DNA of 64,000 nt. It comes from Gammaproteobacteria bacterium. Its GTDB lineage: Bacteria > Pseudomonadota > Gammaproteobacteria > Thiohalobacterales > Thiohalobacteraceae. The notes beneath the pieces are model-generated. The model saw only the letters and a list, made by a program, of their open reading frames with translations. It did no database searches and was not told the DNA's origin. The position numbers and the translations under genes were made by a program. Of the stretch, positions 7,628-15,733 are shown one piece after another. The first letter of the stretch is position 1. Every line of letters begins with the position of its first letter. The stretch spans positions 40,140 to 104,139 of the forward strand of contig JAHJQQ010000025.1 in assembly GCA_018819175.1 (NCBI GenBank), in the 5' to 3' direction.

Positions 7628-9211
7628 TCATTCCCACTCAATCGTGCCCGGCGGCTTGCCGGTGATGTCGTAGACGACGCGGGCGATGCGTGGGATTTCG
7701 TTGATGATGCGACGTGAACAGTTGTCGAGGAATTCATACGGCAGATGTGCCCAGCGTGCGGTCATGAAGTCGATGGTCTCGACGGCGCGTAGCGCGACGA
7801 CATAATCATAACGCCGACCATCGCCGGTCACGCCGACGGATTTCACCGGCAGGAAAACGGTGAATGCCTGCGACACCTTGTCGTACAGACCGTGCTTGCG
7901 CAGTTCTTCGATAAAGATGTGATCGGCCAGGCGCAGGGTGTCGGCATATTCCTTTTTCACCTCACCGAGAATACGCACGCCCAGACCCGGCCCCGGGAAG
8001 GGATGACGATAGACCATGTCATAGGGCAGACCGGCTTCGACACCGAGTCGGCGCACTTCGTCTTTGAACAACTCGCGCAGCGGCTCCAGCAGCTTGAGCT
8101 TCATGTGCTCGGGCAGACCGCCGACATTGTGATGCGATTTGATCAGATGCGCCTTGCCGGTCTTGGCGCCGGCGGATTCGATCACGTCGGGATAGATAGT
8201 GCCCTGTGCCAGCCATTTCGCATTTTTGAGTTTGGCGGATTCTTCCTCGAACACTTCGATGAACATATTGCCGATGACCTTGCGCTTGCGCTCGGGGTCA
8301 GCGACACCGTCGAGTGCCTTGAGGAAACGTGCCTCGGCATCAACGCGGATCACCTTCACGCCCATGTGCTCGGCGAAGGTCGCCATGACCTGATCACCTT
8401 CCTTGTAACGCAGCAGCCCATTGTCGACAAACACACAGGTCAGTTGATCGCCGATGGCGCGATGCAACAGCGCGGCGACCACGGATGAATCGACGCCACC
8501 GGACAGGCCCAGCAACACTTCATCGTCACCCACTTGGGTACGAATGGCATGAATGCTGTCTTCGATGATGTTGCCGGCCGTCCACAGCGCATCGCAGCCG
8601 CAGATGTCGCGAATGAAACGCGTGAGGATGCGTCCGCCCTGGCGGGTGTGAGTCACTTCGGGATGGAACTGCACGCCGTAGTAATGCCGCGTGTCATCGG
8701 CCATCGCGGCGATCGGCGCGCTGTCGGTGCTGGCCATGAGTTTGAAACCGGTCGGCAGATCCACCACGCGGTCGCCATGACTCATCCATACATCCAGCAG
8801 CCCGTAACCTTCATCGCTGGTGTGATCTTCGATATCTTTCAGCAGATCGGTATGGCCGCGTGCGCGGACTTGGGCATAACCGTATTCATGGTGATCGGAG
8901 GACTCCACCTTGCCACCCAGCTGCTGCGCCATGGTCTGCATGCCGTAACAGATGCCGAACACCGGCACGCCCAGCTCGAACACCAACGTCGGCGCGCGCG
9001 GCGTGTCATCGGACGTGACCGTCTCCGGGCCACCCGAGAGGATGATGCCCTTGGGTTTGAAAATCCGCAGATCCTGCTCATCCATATCGTAGGGATGAAT
9101 TTCGCAGTACACCCCGATCTCGCGCACACGGCGGGCGATCAGTTGCGTGTATTGCGATCCGAAATCGAGGATCAGGATCCTGTGAGAATGGATATCGGTA
9201 GAATTGTTCAA
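7628..9211 (-). CDS. guaA: GMP synthase (glutamine-hydrolysing)
   Basis: GuaA converts XMP, ATP and glutamine to GMP, the second step of guanine nucleotide synthesis from IMP. The N-terminal class I glutamine amidotransferase domain has its nucleophile in FGICYGMQ (Cys88) and the His-x-Glu of the triad in FHPEV. The ATP pyrophosphatase P-loop is LLGLSGGVDSS near residue 232. The C-terminal dimerisation domain ends in KPPGTIEWE, as in nearly all GuaA. A TTG at 9211 with AGGA 9 bases before it gives 527 residues, close to the 525 of E. coli. The upstream TTG at 9247 would add 12 residues encoded by repeat DNA. guaB lies 160 bases upstream. Confidence 0.97.
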   Translation of the reverse strand: MNNSTDIHSHRILILDFGSQYTQLIARRVREIGVYCEIHPYDMDEQDLRIFKPKGIILSGGPETVTSDDTPRAPTLVFELGVPVFGICYGMQTMAQQLGGKVESSDHHEYGYAQVRARGHTDLLKDIEDHTSDEGYGLLDVWMSHGDRVVDLPTGFKLMASTDSAPIAAMADDTRHYYGVQFHPEVTHTRQGGRILTRFIRDICGCDALWTAGNIIEDSIHAIRTQVGDDEVLLGLSGGVDSSVVAALLHRAIGDQLTCVFVDNGLLRYKEGDQVMATFAEHMGVKVIRVDAEARFLKALDGVADPERKRKVIGNMFIEVFEEESAKLKNAKWLAQGTIYPDVIESAGAKTGKAHLIKSHHNVGGLPEHMKLKLLEPLRELFKDEVRRLGVEAGLPYDMVYRHPFPGPGLGVRILGEVKKEYADTLRLADHIFIEELRKHGLYDKVSQAFTVFLPVKSVGVTGDGRRYDYVVALRAVETIDFMTARWAHLPYEFLDNCSRRIINEIPRIARVVYDITGKPPGTIEWE

Positions 9212-9250
9212 GGGAGTAGATCCTGATTTAGGAGATACAAGTGACAAGTT

Positions 9251-9293
9251 ACAAGATACAAATGAATACCTGAAATAACTATTTGTATCTTGT
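9251..9293. repeat. Palindromic CAAG/ATACAAG repeat between guaB and guaA
   Basis: Perfect 13-base arms (ACAAGATACAAAT at 9251-9263 and its complement at 9281-9293) enclose a 17-base loop. Variants (TTGTCTCTTGCGTCTTGC) continue rightward to about 9310. The same word family recurs between iscU and iscS at 62744-62801. It lies in the leader of guaA. Confidence 0.75.
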
Positions 9294-9335
9294 CTCTTGC
9301 GTCTTGCATCTGGCGCCAGAAAAATTCATTGGGAA

Positions 9336-9362
9336 GGGGGACAGATTTAAAATCTGTCCCCC
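9336..9362. repeat. Short REP-like palindrome between guaB and guaA
   Basis: Arms GGGGGACAGATT (9336-9347) and AATCTGTCCCCC (9351-9362) have a three-base loop. This sequence type is common in gammaproteobacterial genomes and is often found with REP-associated tyrosine transposases, none of which is present here. It begins two bases before the guaB stop codon region (gene end at 9371), so it may also act as a transcription-slowing hairpin after guaB. Confidence 0.75.
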
Positions 9363-9370
9363 CGGGTTGA

Positions 9371-10834
9371 TCAAACCCGATAGTTAGGCGCCTCTTTTGT
9401 TATCTGCACATCATGGACATGGCTCTCCGCCATGCCGGCGTTGGTCACGCGCACGAACTTGGGCTTGGTGCGCATATCTTCGATGGTCTGACAACCGGTG
9501 TAGCCCATGCTGGAGCGCAGACCGCCGAGCAGTTGATGAATCACCGAAGCCAACGGACCTTTGTAGGGCACGCGACCTTCGATACCTTCCGGCACCAGTT
9601 TGTCGGCGGCGTTGCCTTCTTGGAAATAACGATCGGAGGAACCCTGTTGGCCCGACATGGCACCCAGCGAACCCATGCCACGGTAGGATTTGTAGGAACG
9701 GCCCTGGAACAGCTCGACCTCGCCCGGCGCTTCTTCGGTACCGGCGAACATGCTGCCAACCATAATGGAATGCGCGCCAGCGGCAATCGCCTTGGCCATA
9801 TCGCCGGAGTAACGAATACCCCCGTCGGCGATCAGCGGCACGCCGCTCTTCTTGAGTGCCGCCGCGACATTGGCCACCGCGCTGATCTGCGGCACGCCGA
9901 CACCGGCGACAATACGCGTGGTGCAGATCGAGCCGGGACCGATGCCGACCTTCACACCATCCGCACCGGCCTTCACCAAGGCGAGCGCGGCCTCGGCCGT
10001 GGCGATGTTGCCGCCGATCACCTGCACCTCGGGGAAATGCTTCTTCACCCAGGTGACGCGATCCAACACGCCCTTGGAATGGCCGTGCGCGGTATCAACG
10101 ACGATGACATCGACACCGGCGGCAACCAGTGCCGCAACACGTTCATCCGTGCCGGCACCGACGCCGACTGCCGCGCCGACGCGCAGGCTTCCGAGCGAAT
10201 CTTTGCAGGCGTTGGGTTTGTCGGTGGCCTTCTGGATATCCTTGACCGTGATCAGGCCGCGCAGCTGGAAATTCTTGTCGACCACCAGCACCTTCTCGAT
10301 GCGATGCGAGTGCAGGAGGCGCACGACTTCATCTTTCTCTGCGCCTTCCTTGACCGTCACCAACCGATCCTTCGGCGTCATCACTTCCGACACCGGCGAG
10401 TCGAAACGGGATTCGAAACGCAGATCGCGGTTGGTGACAATGCCGACCAGCTCGCTGCCGTCGACTACAGGAACGCCGGAGATGTTATGCGCGCGGGTCA
10501 GGTTCAATACGTCGCGGATGCTGGTGGTGGGCGTCACCGTGAACGGGTCTTTGATGACACCGCTCTCGAACTTCTTGACGATGCGCACCTGTTCGGCCTG
10601 CAGCTCACCGGTCATGTTCTTATGGATGATGCCGATGCCGCCCTCCTGCGCCAGGGCGATGGCCAGCCGGGCCTCGGACACGGTGTCCATGGCCGCCGCC
10701 AGCAGCGGGATATTCATATGGATATCGCGGGTGACCTGGGTCCGGAGTTCAACATCCTTGGGCAGAACGGCCGAGTAATCAGGCAGGAGGAGAACGTCAT
10801 CAAAGGTAAGGGCTTCTTCGGCAATGCGCAGCAT
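9371..10834 (-). CDS. guaB: Inosine-5'-monophosphate dehydrogenase
   Basis: GuaB oxidises IMP to XMP with NAD+, the committed step to guanine nucleotides. The 487 residues form the standard TIM barrel interrupted by two CBS domains (about residues 95-205). The catalytic cysteine lies in GIGPGSICTTRIV near residue 305, the mobile flap has its usual Arg-Tyr region (YFQEGNAADKLVPEG), and the IMP phosphate loop is seen in ADGGIRYSGD. It starts from ATG and forms a guaB-guaA operon on the minus strand. A good sigma-70 promoter lies upstream. No purine riboswitch or clear PurR box was seen. Confidence 0.98.
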   Translation of the reverse strand: MLRIAEEALTFDDVLLLPDYSAVLPKDVELRTQVTRDIHMNIPLLAAAMDTVSEARLAIALAQEGGIGIIHKNMTGELQAEQVRIVKKFESGVIKDPFTVTPTTSIRDVLNLTRAHNISGVPVVDGSELVGIVTNRDLRFESRFDSPVSEVMTPKDRLVTVKEGAEKDEVVRLLHSHRIEKVLVVDKNFQLRGLITVKDIQKATDKPNACKDSLGSLRVGAAVGVGAGTDERVAALVAAGVDVIVVDTAHGHSKGVLDRVTWVKKHFPEVQVIGGNIATAEAALALVKAGADGVKVGIGPGSICTTRIVAGVGVPQISAVANVAAALKKSGVPLIADGGIRYSGDMAKAIAAGAHSIMVGSMFAGTEEAPGEVELFQGRSYKSYRGMGSLGAMSGQQGSSDRYFQEGNAADKLVPEGIEGRVPYKGPLASVIHQLLGGLRSSMGYTGCQTIEDMRTKPKFVRVTNAGMAESHVHDVQITKEAPNYRV

Positions 10835-10876
10835 AGGTGGGGGGTCCGTACCTAAAGTCTTGAAGTGAGGGGCGCA

Positions 10877-10905
10877 ATTATAGGTTTTGGCCGGCCCCGG
10901 GTAAA
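10877..10905 (-). promoter_or_regulatory. Sigma-70 promoter of guaB
   Basis: On the minus strand a -35-like TTTACC (10900-10905, 4 of 6) is followed by exactly 17 bases and a perfect TATAAT -10 (10877-10882). This leaves a leader of about 35 bases before guaB. Confidence 0.7.
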
Positions 10906-11356
10906 CCGCAGACCGCGCATCCTTGAGAAATACTGCCCTTCTGGCGCAGTTCGAGGCCCAACTCGACCAATTGCAGGGATCAGAGGCCTGGATAACGGCC
11001 TACGCCGCAATGACAGTGGGAATTGTGCGGGCTAAACAAACGTAGCCCGGATGAAATCCGGGGCCGGTTTCAGGTCCCCCTGTGTGCATTGGGACTACCG
11101 TTTAAAGAACCTTACACCCAAGGCCACAGAGAACACGGCGTTTTTGCCATGATTGTCTCCGCGTGCTGCGTAGCCTCAGGTGTGGATATTCGCTGTATGA
11201 CGGGCTGATAAACCCTTTTCACACCAAAGACCGTAAAGTGCGCAAAGGTTTTTGAATATGTAAGCTTCGCGCACTTTGCGGTCTTTGGTGTGAATTCATA
11301 AATTGCAGCCGCGCAGAATGTGTTCGGGTAAGGCGATTCCACGTTAAGATGCCGGG
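10906..11356. other. Gene-free region between guaB and xseA
   Basis: No gene is supported. A 60-codon frame at 11023-11208 runs through repeat-like DNA and is rejected. The region has a GTAGCCCGG repeat fragment at about 11042 and the long palindrome at 11218-11294. xseA is preceded by no strong Shine-Dalgarno. Confidence 0.5.
11218..11294. repeat. Long intergenic palindrome (26-base arms)
   Basis: Arms at 11218-11243 and 11269-11294 are complementary at 25 of 26 positions, with a 25-base loop. The arm words (TTCACACCAAAGACCG, AAAGTGCGC) are of a kind seen as dispersed intergenic repeats in proteobacteria. Transcribed, it would form a very stable hairpin just upstream of xseA. Confidence 0.8.
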
Positions 11357-12703
11357 ATGTCGAATCCAAACCCCGAAGATCGCGACGTTTACAGCGTCGG
11401 CCGCCTCAATGCCGAGGCCCGCGCCCTGCTGGAAGGCGCCTTTCCGCTGGTCTGGGTGCAGGGCGAGCTGTCCAATGTCTCGCGTCCCTCCTCCGGCCAC
11501 CTGTATTTCACACTCAAGGACAGCAGCGCCCAGATCCGCTGCGCCATGTTCCGCGGCAACAACCGGTTTCTGAAATTCCGCCCCGAGGATGGCGCCCAGG
11601 TGGTGATCCGCGCCAACCTGTCGCTGTACGAGGCGCGCGGCGACTACCAGCTGATCGTGCAGAGTATGGAAGAGGCCGGCGACGGCGCCTTGCAGCGCGC
11701 CTTCGACATCCTGAAACAGAAACTCGCCGTCGAAGGGTTGTTCGATCCCGCCCACAAAATCGAACTGCCCTCGCTACCCAAACGCATCGGCGTGATCACC
11801 TCGCCGACCGGCGCGGCCATCCGCGACATACTGAGCGTGCTGCAACGGCGTTTCCCGGCGATCCCGGTACTGATCTATCCGGTACCGGTGCAAGGCACGG
11901 GTGCGGGGAAAGAAATCGCCGACGCCATTCGCCGCGCCGACAAACGCCGCGACTGTGATGTGCTGATCGTCGCGCGTGGAGGTGGCTCGCTGGAGGATCT
12001 GTGGGCCTTCAATGAAGAGGTCGTGGCGCGCGCGATTTTCGATTGCGAGATACCGATCGTCAGCGGCGTCGGTCATGAAGTGGATTTCACCATCGCGGAT
12101 TTTGTCGCCGATCAACGCGCGCCGACACCTTCGGTTGCCGCCGAGATGGTCAGCCCGGATCAGAACGAATGGTTGAATCAACTGCGCGCACTGGATGCGG
12201 AACTCTACAAACGTCTGCAGCGCAAACAACGCCATCTCGACGAACGTCTAATCTGGCTGAGCAAACGCCTGCAGCAACAGCATCCCGGCCAGCGTTTACG
12301 TCAGCGCGCACAGCGTTTGGATGAACTGGAACAGCGCCTGCGCCTCGCACTGCGTGCCGGCCAACGCCATCGACGTGCGCAACTCGCTACCTTGACGGCG
12401 CGGCTACAACGCCATCATCCCGCACCGCGCCTGCAACACCTGCGCGATCTCGAAGCCGCACTGACGCGCCGCCTGCGCACCGCGACACGCACGCATCTGC
12501 AACACTTACGCCAGAAACTCACCGGCGCCATGCGCGCACTGGATACCGTCAGCCCACTCGCCACCCTCGACCGCGGCTACGCCATCGTCACCACGGCCGA
12601 TGGCCAGGTGCTGCATGACGCGCAGCAGGTGCAACCCGGTGATCAAGTCACAGCGCGATTGGCGCAGGGGCGTTTGCGGTGTACGGTGGATGAGGCTGAG
12701 TAG
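11357..12703 (+). CDS. xseA: Exodeoxyribonuclease VII large subunit
   Basis: XseA is the catalytic subunit of exonuclease VII, which degrades single-stranded DNA from both ends in repair and recombination. The 448-residue product has the N-terminal OB fold (SVGRLNAEARALLEGAFP, WVQGELSN), the catalytic core with IGVITSPTGAAIRDIL, ARGGGSLEDLW and GVGHEVDFTIADFVAD, and the long Arg/Gln/His-rich coiled-coil tail that binds XseB. It ends with the conserved C-terminal segment LDRGYAIV. Length is normal. The small subunit gene xseB is not adjacent. Confidence 0.97.
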   Translation: MSNPNPEDRDVYSVGRLNAEARALLEGAFPLVWVQGELSNVSRPSSGHLYFTLKDSSAQIRCAMFRGNNRFLKFRPEDGAQVVIRANLSLYEARGDYQLIVQSMEEAGDGALQRAFDILKQKLAVEGLFDPAHKIELPSLPKRIGVITSPTGAAIRDILSVLQRRFPAIPVLIYPVPVQGTGAGKEIADAIRRADKRRDCDVLIVARGGGSLEDLWAFNEEVVARAIFDCEIPIVSGVGHEVDFTIADFVADQRAPTPSVAAEMVSPDQNEWLNQLRALDAELYKRLQRKQRHLDERLIWLSKRLQQQHPGQRLRQRAQRLDELEQRLRLALRAGQRHRRAQLATLTARLQRHHPAPRLQHLRDLEAALTRRLRTATRTHLQHLRQKLTGAMRALDTVSPLATLDRGYAIVTTADGQVLHDAQQVQPGDQVTARLAQGRLRCTVDEAE

Positions 12704-13180
12704 TAATCCTGTTTTCTAGAGTTCCCGATATCGAAACATTGTTTAACAATAGCCAATGCTGCAAACGGCATTTTTACGACAATTAGACAGAATGTGGACT
12801 CAATCCGTTTAAACGGCCGGATTCAACACGTGGGGGACATCTATCCGAAGCCATTTCGCATGCGATTATGGCTGGGTTTTAATGACGTGATGGTATGGCG
12901 TGCAATAAGACCGGGGATAGTCGCGTGGAGATATGCATAGAAATACGGCTGGGCGTATTGACTAGAGGCGCCAGACGCATAAATATGTTCGAATATGAAG
13001 AATATGAGCCTGCTGCCGACACAGTCACAGCATGCACAAAGGACCAACTGAGCGCCTTCACATAAATGCAGAACAAATAAAACGCGTGACTAGGGACCGG
13101 TAAAACGAACAAGCCCTCCTGGACTCAACTGATGTCGCCTGCCTACTGAGCGCATAATGCGCATGGATGGAGACTCCAAG
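12704..13180. other. Gene-free leader of the TelA/ABC cluster
   Basis: No gene, tRNA or clear repeat is seen in this 477-base stretch. As the first gap before a tightly packed run of eight genes, it must carry the cluster promoter. No convincing -35/-10 pair or operator palindrome was recognised. Confidence 0.45.
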
Positions 13181-14899
13181 ATGATAAGAAAATACATATT
13201 TACGCTGGCAGTAAGTGGGTTTCTGGTCGCGCCAGTGGGCGCTGGTAAGGTTGACTATCTAAACACTGCAGCGCTGACCGACAACATCGATACCCCGGTA
13301 CAGGGATGCACGAATAGCGACACCGTCACGACCCCCATGATCACCTGGGGCGGGGATGTCGCCACCATCTACGCCAACGGCAACAGCGCCGCCACGTCGC
13401 CCGGCAGTATTTTCGATATGCAGAAGCTGCGTGTGAAGCTGGTGCGCGAGGACGTCTTTGTCAATCAGGTAAAAAATTACCTGAGCTGTAAATCACCGTA
13501 CCTGCGCGGCACCCTCGGCATGCTCAACTTGGCGGCCGAGGCAACCGAGAAAGATCCGCGCACCAAGATGGTCGTGATCTATCAAATGACCTGGTCGGCC
13601 GGCGGCGACGCGATGGTCGTCAAAACCGGCATCAAATCGCCGAAAGACCTCAAAGGCAAGACCATCGCGGTTCAGGCCTATGGCCCGCATATCGATTATC
13701 TGACCAAAATCCTCGCCGATGCGGGACTGGGCATCAAAGATGTCACCGTCCGCTGGGTACGCGACCTGACCGGCTCCGACCAGACACCGATGGCTGCACT
13801 GTACGAATCCGATATCGATGCGGCGATGGTGATCATTCCCGACGCCCTGGCTTTGACCTCCAACGGCACCGTCGGTACTGGCGCTGAGAGTTCAGTCAAA
13901 GGGGCCCGCATCCTGTTGTCGACCAAGACGGCAGATCGCATCATTGCGGACGTCTATGCCGTTCGTGAGGATTATTTCAAATCTAACCGTGATCAGGTTG
14001 AACGCTTCGTGCGTGGATTGATCATGGCGGAAGAATCTCTCACTGGGGCTGCGAAACGTGGTGGTATACAAGACGCGAACTACAAAAACGCCATTACCGG
14101 CTCGGCAGAGCTGCTACTTGATAGTCGTCAAGCCATCGCCGATACCGAGGCTATGTATACAGATGCGCGGTTTGTCGGTTGGCAAGGCAATGTGCACTTC
14201 TTCGCCACACCGAACAATCCACGCAGTTTTACGCGTTTGAACACTGAAATCCAAACTGCCATTGTCAACCTGGGCCTCGCCAGGCAGCAGCACACACTCA
14301 ATCATGCCAAGTGGAACTACGACAGCCTCAAGACCGGCAACAGTGCCAGCAGCAGTGCACCAACACCGCGCTTCGACACGGCTGCAGTAGCTCAGGTTGT
14401 CGCTAAGCGCACGCAACAGGCAACGCTGGAGCAGGGTGAGCTGTTCAACTTTGAAGTCCACTTTAAGCCGAATCAGAATGACTTCAATCCGAACACCTAC
14501 GCCCAAGCCTTCGACCGCACCATCGATCTAGCTTCGACCTATGGTGGCGCGGTGATCACAGTGGAAGGTCACGCAGACCCCCTATCCTACTTGAAAAAGA
14601 AGAAAGCCGGTGAAAACGAACTGGTTCTGTCGCGTATTCAACAGGCTGCCAAGAATCTGAGCCTGACCCGAGCCATGGGTGTGCGTGACAGCCTGATCAC
14701 CTATGCACGAAGCAAATCCATTGCACTGGACGAAAGCCAATTCGCGCTGGTGGGCCATGGCATCAGCCAACCAAAAAAAGGCATGTGCGGCAGCGACCCC
14801 TGTGCGCCGAAAACAGAACAGGAATGGCTGGACAATATGCGGGTGGAGTTCCGCATGATCCAGGTCGAGGCCGAAGAAAACGTGTTCCGGGTGGATTGA
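13181..14899 (+). CDS. Solute-binding protein fused to an OmpA-type peptidoglycan-binding domain (1)
   Basis: The signal peptide (MIRKYIFTLAVSGFLVAPVG) is followed by a type 2 periplasmic binding domain at about residues 85-345 (SPKDLKGKTIAVQAYGPHID, PMAALYESDIDAAMVI), similar to NitT/TauT and phosphate/phosphonate receptors. An OmpA-like domain covers about 430-560. Its meso-diaminopimelate-binding helix reads NLSLTRAMGVRDSL from residue 492, close to the NxxLSxxRAxxVxxxL consensus, and GHAD comes before it. The start at 13181 is preferred because GGAG stands 8 bases before that ATG. An in-frame ATG at 13157 would add 8 residues. It is the first gene of the cluster, 4 bases before the vWA gene. 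The expected location is the periplasm, held on the cell wall. The ligand is unknown. Confidence 0.82.
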   Translation: MIRKYIFTLAVSGFLVAPVGAGKVDYLNTAALTDNIDTPVQGCTNSDTVTTPMITWGGDVATIYANGNSAATSPGSIFDMQKLRVKLVREDVFVNQVKNYLSCKSPYLRGTLGMLNLAAEATEKDPRTKMVVIYQMTWSAGGDAMVVKTGIKSPKDLKGKTIAVQAYGPHIDYLTKILADAGLGIKDVTVRWVRDLTGSDQTPMAALYESDIDAAMVIIPDALALTSNGTVGTGAESSVKGARILLSTKTADRIIADVYAVREDYFKSNRDQVERFVRGLIMAEESLTGAAKRGGIQDANYKNAITGSAELLLDSRQAIADTEAMYTDARFVGWQGNVHFFATPNNPRSFTRLNTEIQTAIVNLGLARQQHTLNHAKWNYDSLKTGNSASSSAPTPRFDTAAVAQVVAKRTQQATLEQGELFNFEVHFKPNQNDFNPNTYAQAFDRTIDLASTYGGAVITVEGHADPLSYLKKKKAGENELVLSRIQQAAKNLSLTRAMGVRDSLITYARSKSIALDESQFALVGHGISQPKKGMCGSDPCAPKTEQEWLDNMRVEFRMIQVEAEENVFRVD

Positions 14900-14903
14900 T
14901 GCT

Positions 14904-15695
14904 ATGACCAAACGCTCACGCCGAGGCCGTCCCAAACCTTTCAATCCAGGCATAATGATCATGCTTGCCTTGATTATCGGCTGGTATTGGTTCAGCAGCG
15001 ACGATAAGCCTTCCGTCTCGCCAACGCCTATTGTAGTCAACCAGAACAGCACAAAACCGGCCATGATTTGGCCGCCGCCATTGACAGGCGAAAGCGTTGC
15101 CGCGGATCTGGGTACGCGTAATTACTATGTAATCCTGGATGGTTCGGGGAGCATGTCGGACGACGCCTGCAAAGGTGCCGGCAGCAAAATCCAGCAGTCA
15201 CGCGCCGCGCTCAAGGCCTTTGCCAGTGCCGTTCCGGCGGAAGCCAACCTGGGGCTCGAAGTATTCGATTCCCGCGGGATTCACGAACTACTGTCACTCG
15301 GCACAGGCAATCGCGAGCAATTCGTCAATGCTGTCAATTCAGTGAGCCCTGCCGGCGGCACCCCACTAAGCGATGCCATTGCCATCGGCCGACGGGTACT
15401 GGAAGAACAAGCCGCCCGTCAATTGGGTTATGGCGAGTATCATTTGGTGATAGTAACCGACGGGGTTGCCGACCCTCATAAGGATCCCACAGCGATTGTA
15501 GACGACATGCTTAATGCCACACCTATCGTCTTGCATACGATCGGCTTCTGTCTCAGCACCAGTCATGCACTGAATCAACCTGGCCGCACGCTATACAAAA
15601 CTGCCAATAACACCCAGGAGCTAGCGAAAGGCCTGGAAGAAGTGCTGGCGGAATCCCCCGATTTCACATCAGCCAATTTTGAATCGGTGCAGTGA
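14904..15695 (+). CDS. Membrane-anchored von Willebrand factor A domain protein
   Basis: The 263-residue protein has a positively charged start and one membrane segment at about residues 15-31, then a vWA domain. The metal-ion-dependent adhesion site is intact: DGSGS at 79-83, Thr153 in GGTPLSDA and Asp186 in VTDG. Such domains bind protein partners through Mg2+ and often pair with AAA+ ATPases or TelA/TerY-type stress proteins. Topology by the positive-inside rule puts the domain in the periplasm. It is 4 bases after the first binding protein/OmpA gene and 38 bases before the second, so the three are surely co-transcribed. The gap of proline-rich residues 36-62 is a flexible linker. Confidence 0.85.
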   Translation: MTKRSRRGRPKPFNPGIMIMLALIIGWYWFSSDDKPSVSPTPIVVNQNSTKPAMIWPPPLTGESVAADLGTRNYYVILDGSGSMSDDACKGAGSKIQQSRAALKAFASAVPAEANLGLEVFDSRGIHELLSLGTGNREQFVNAVNSVSPAGGTPLSDAIAIGRRVLEEQAARQLGYGEYHLVIVTDGVADPHKDPTAIVDDMLNATPIVLHTIGFCLSTSHALNQPGRTLYKTANNTQELAKGLEEVLAESPDFTSANFESVQ

Positions 15696-15733
15696 TATGC
15701 GGCTATCTGTACATGACCTGATAGGGCTGCTTT

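Noticed and set aside
9413..10855. A 480-codon open frame antisense to guaB
   Set aside because: guaB on the other strand is unmistakable, and the antisense translation has no domain.
11023..11208. A small frame upstream of xseA
   Set aside because: It runs through GTAGCCCGG-type repeat DNA, and its peptide looks like translated intergenic sequence.
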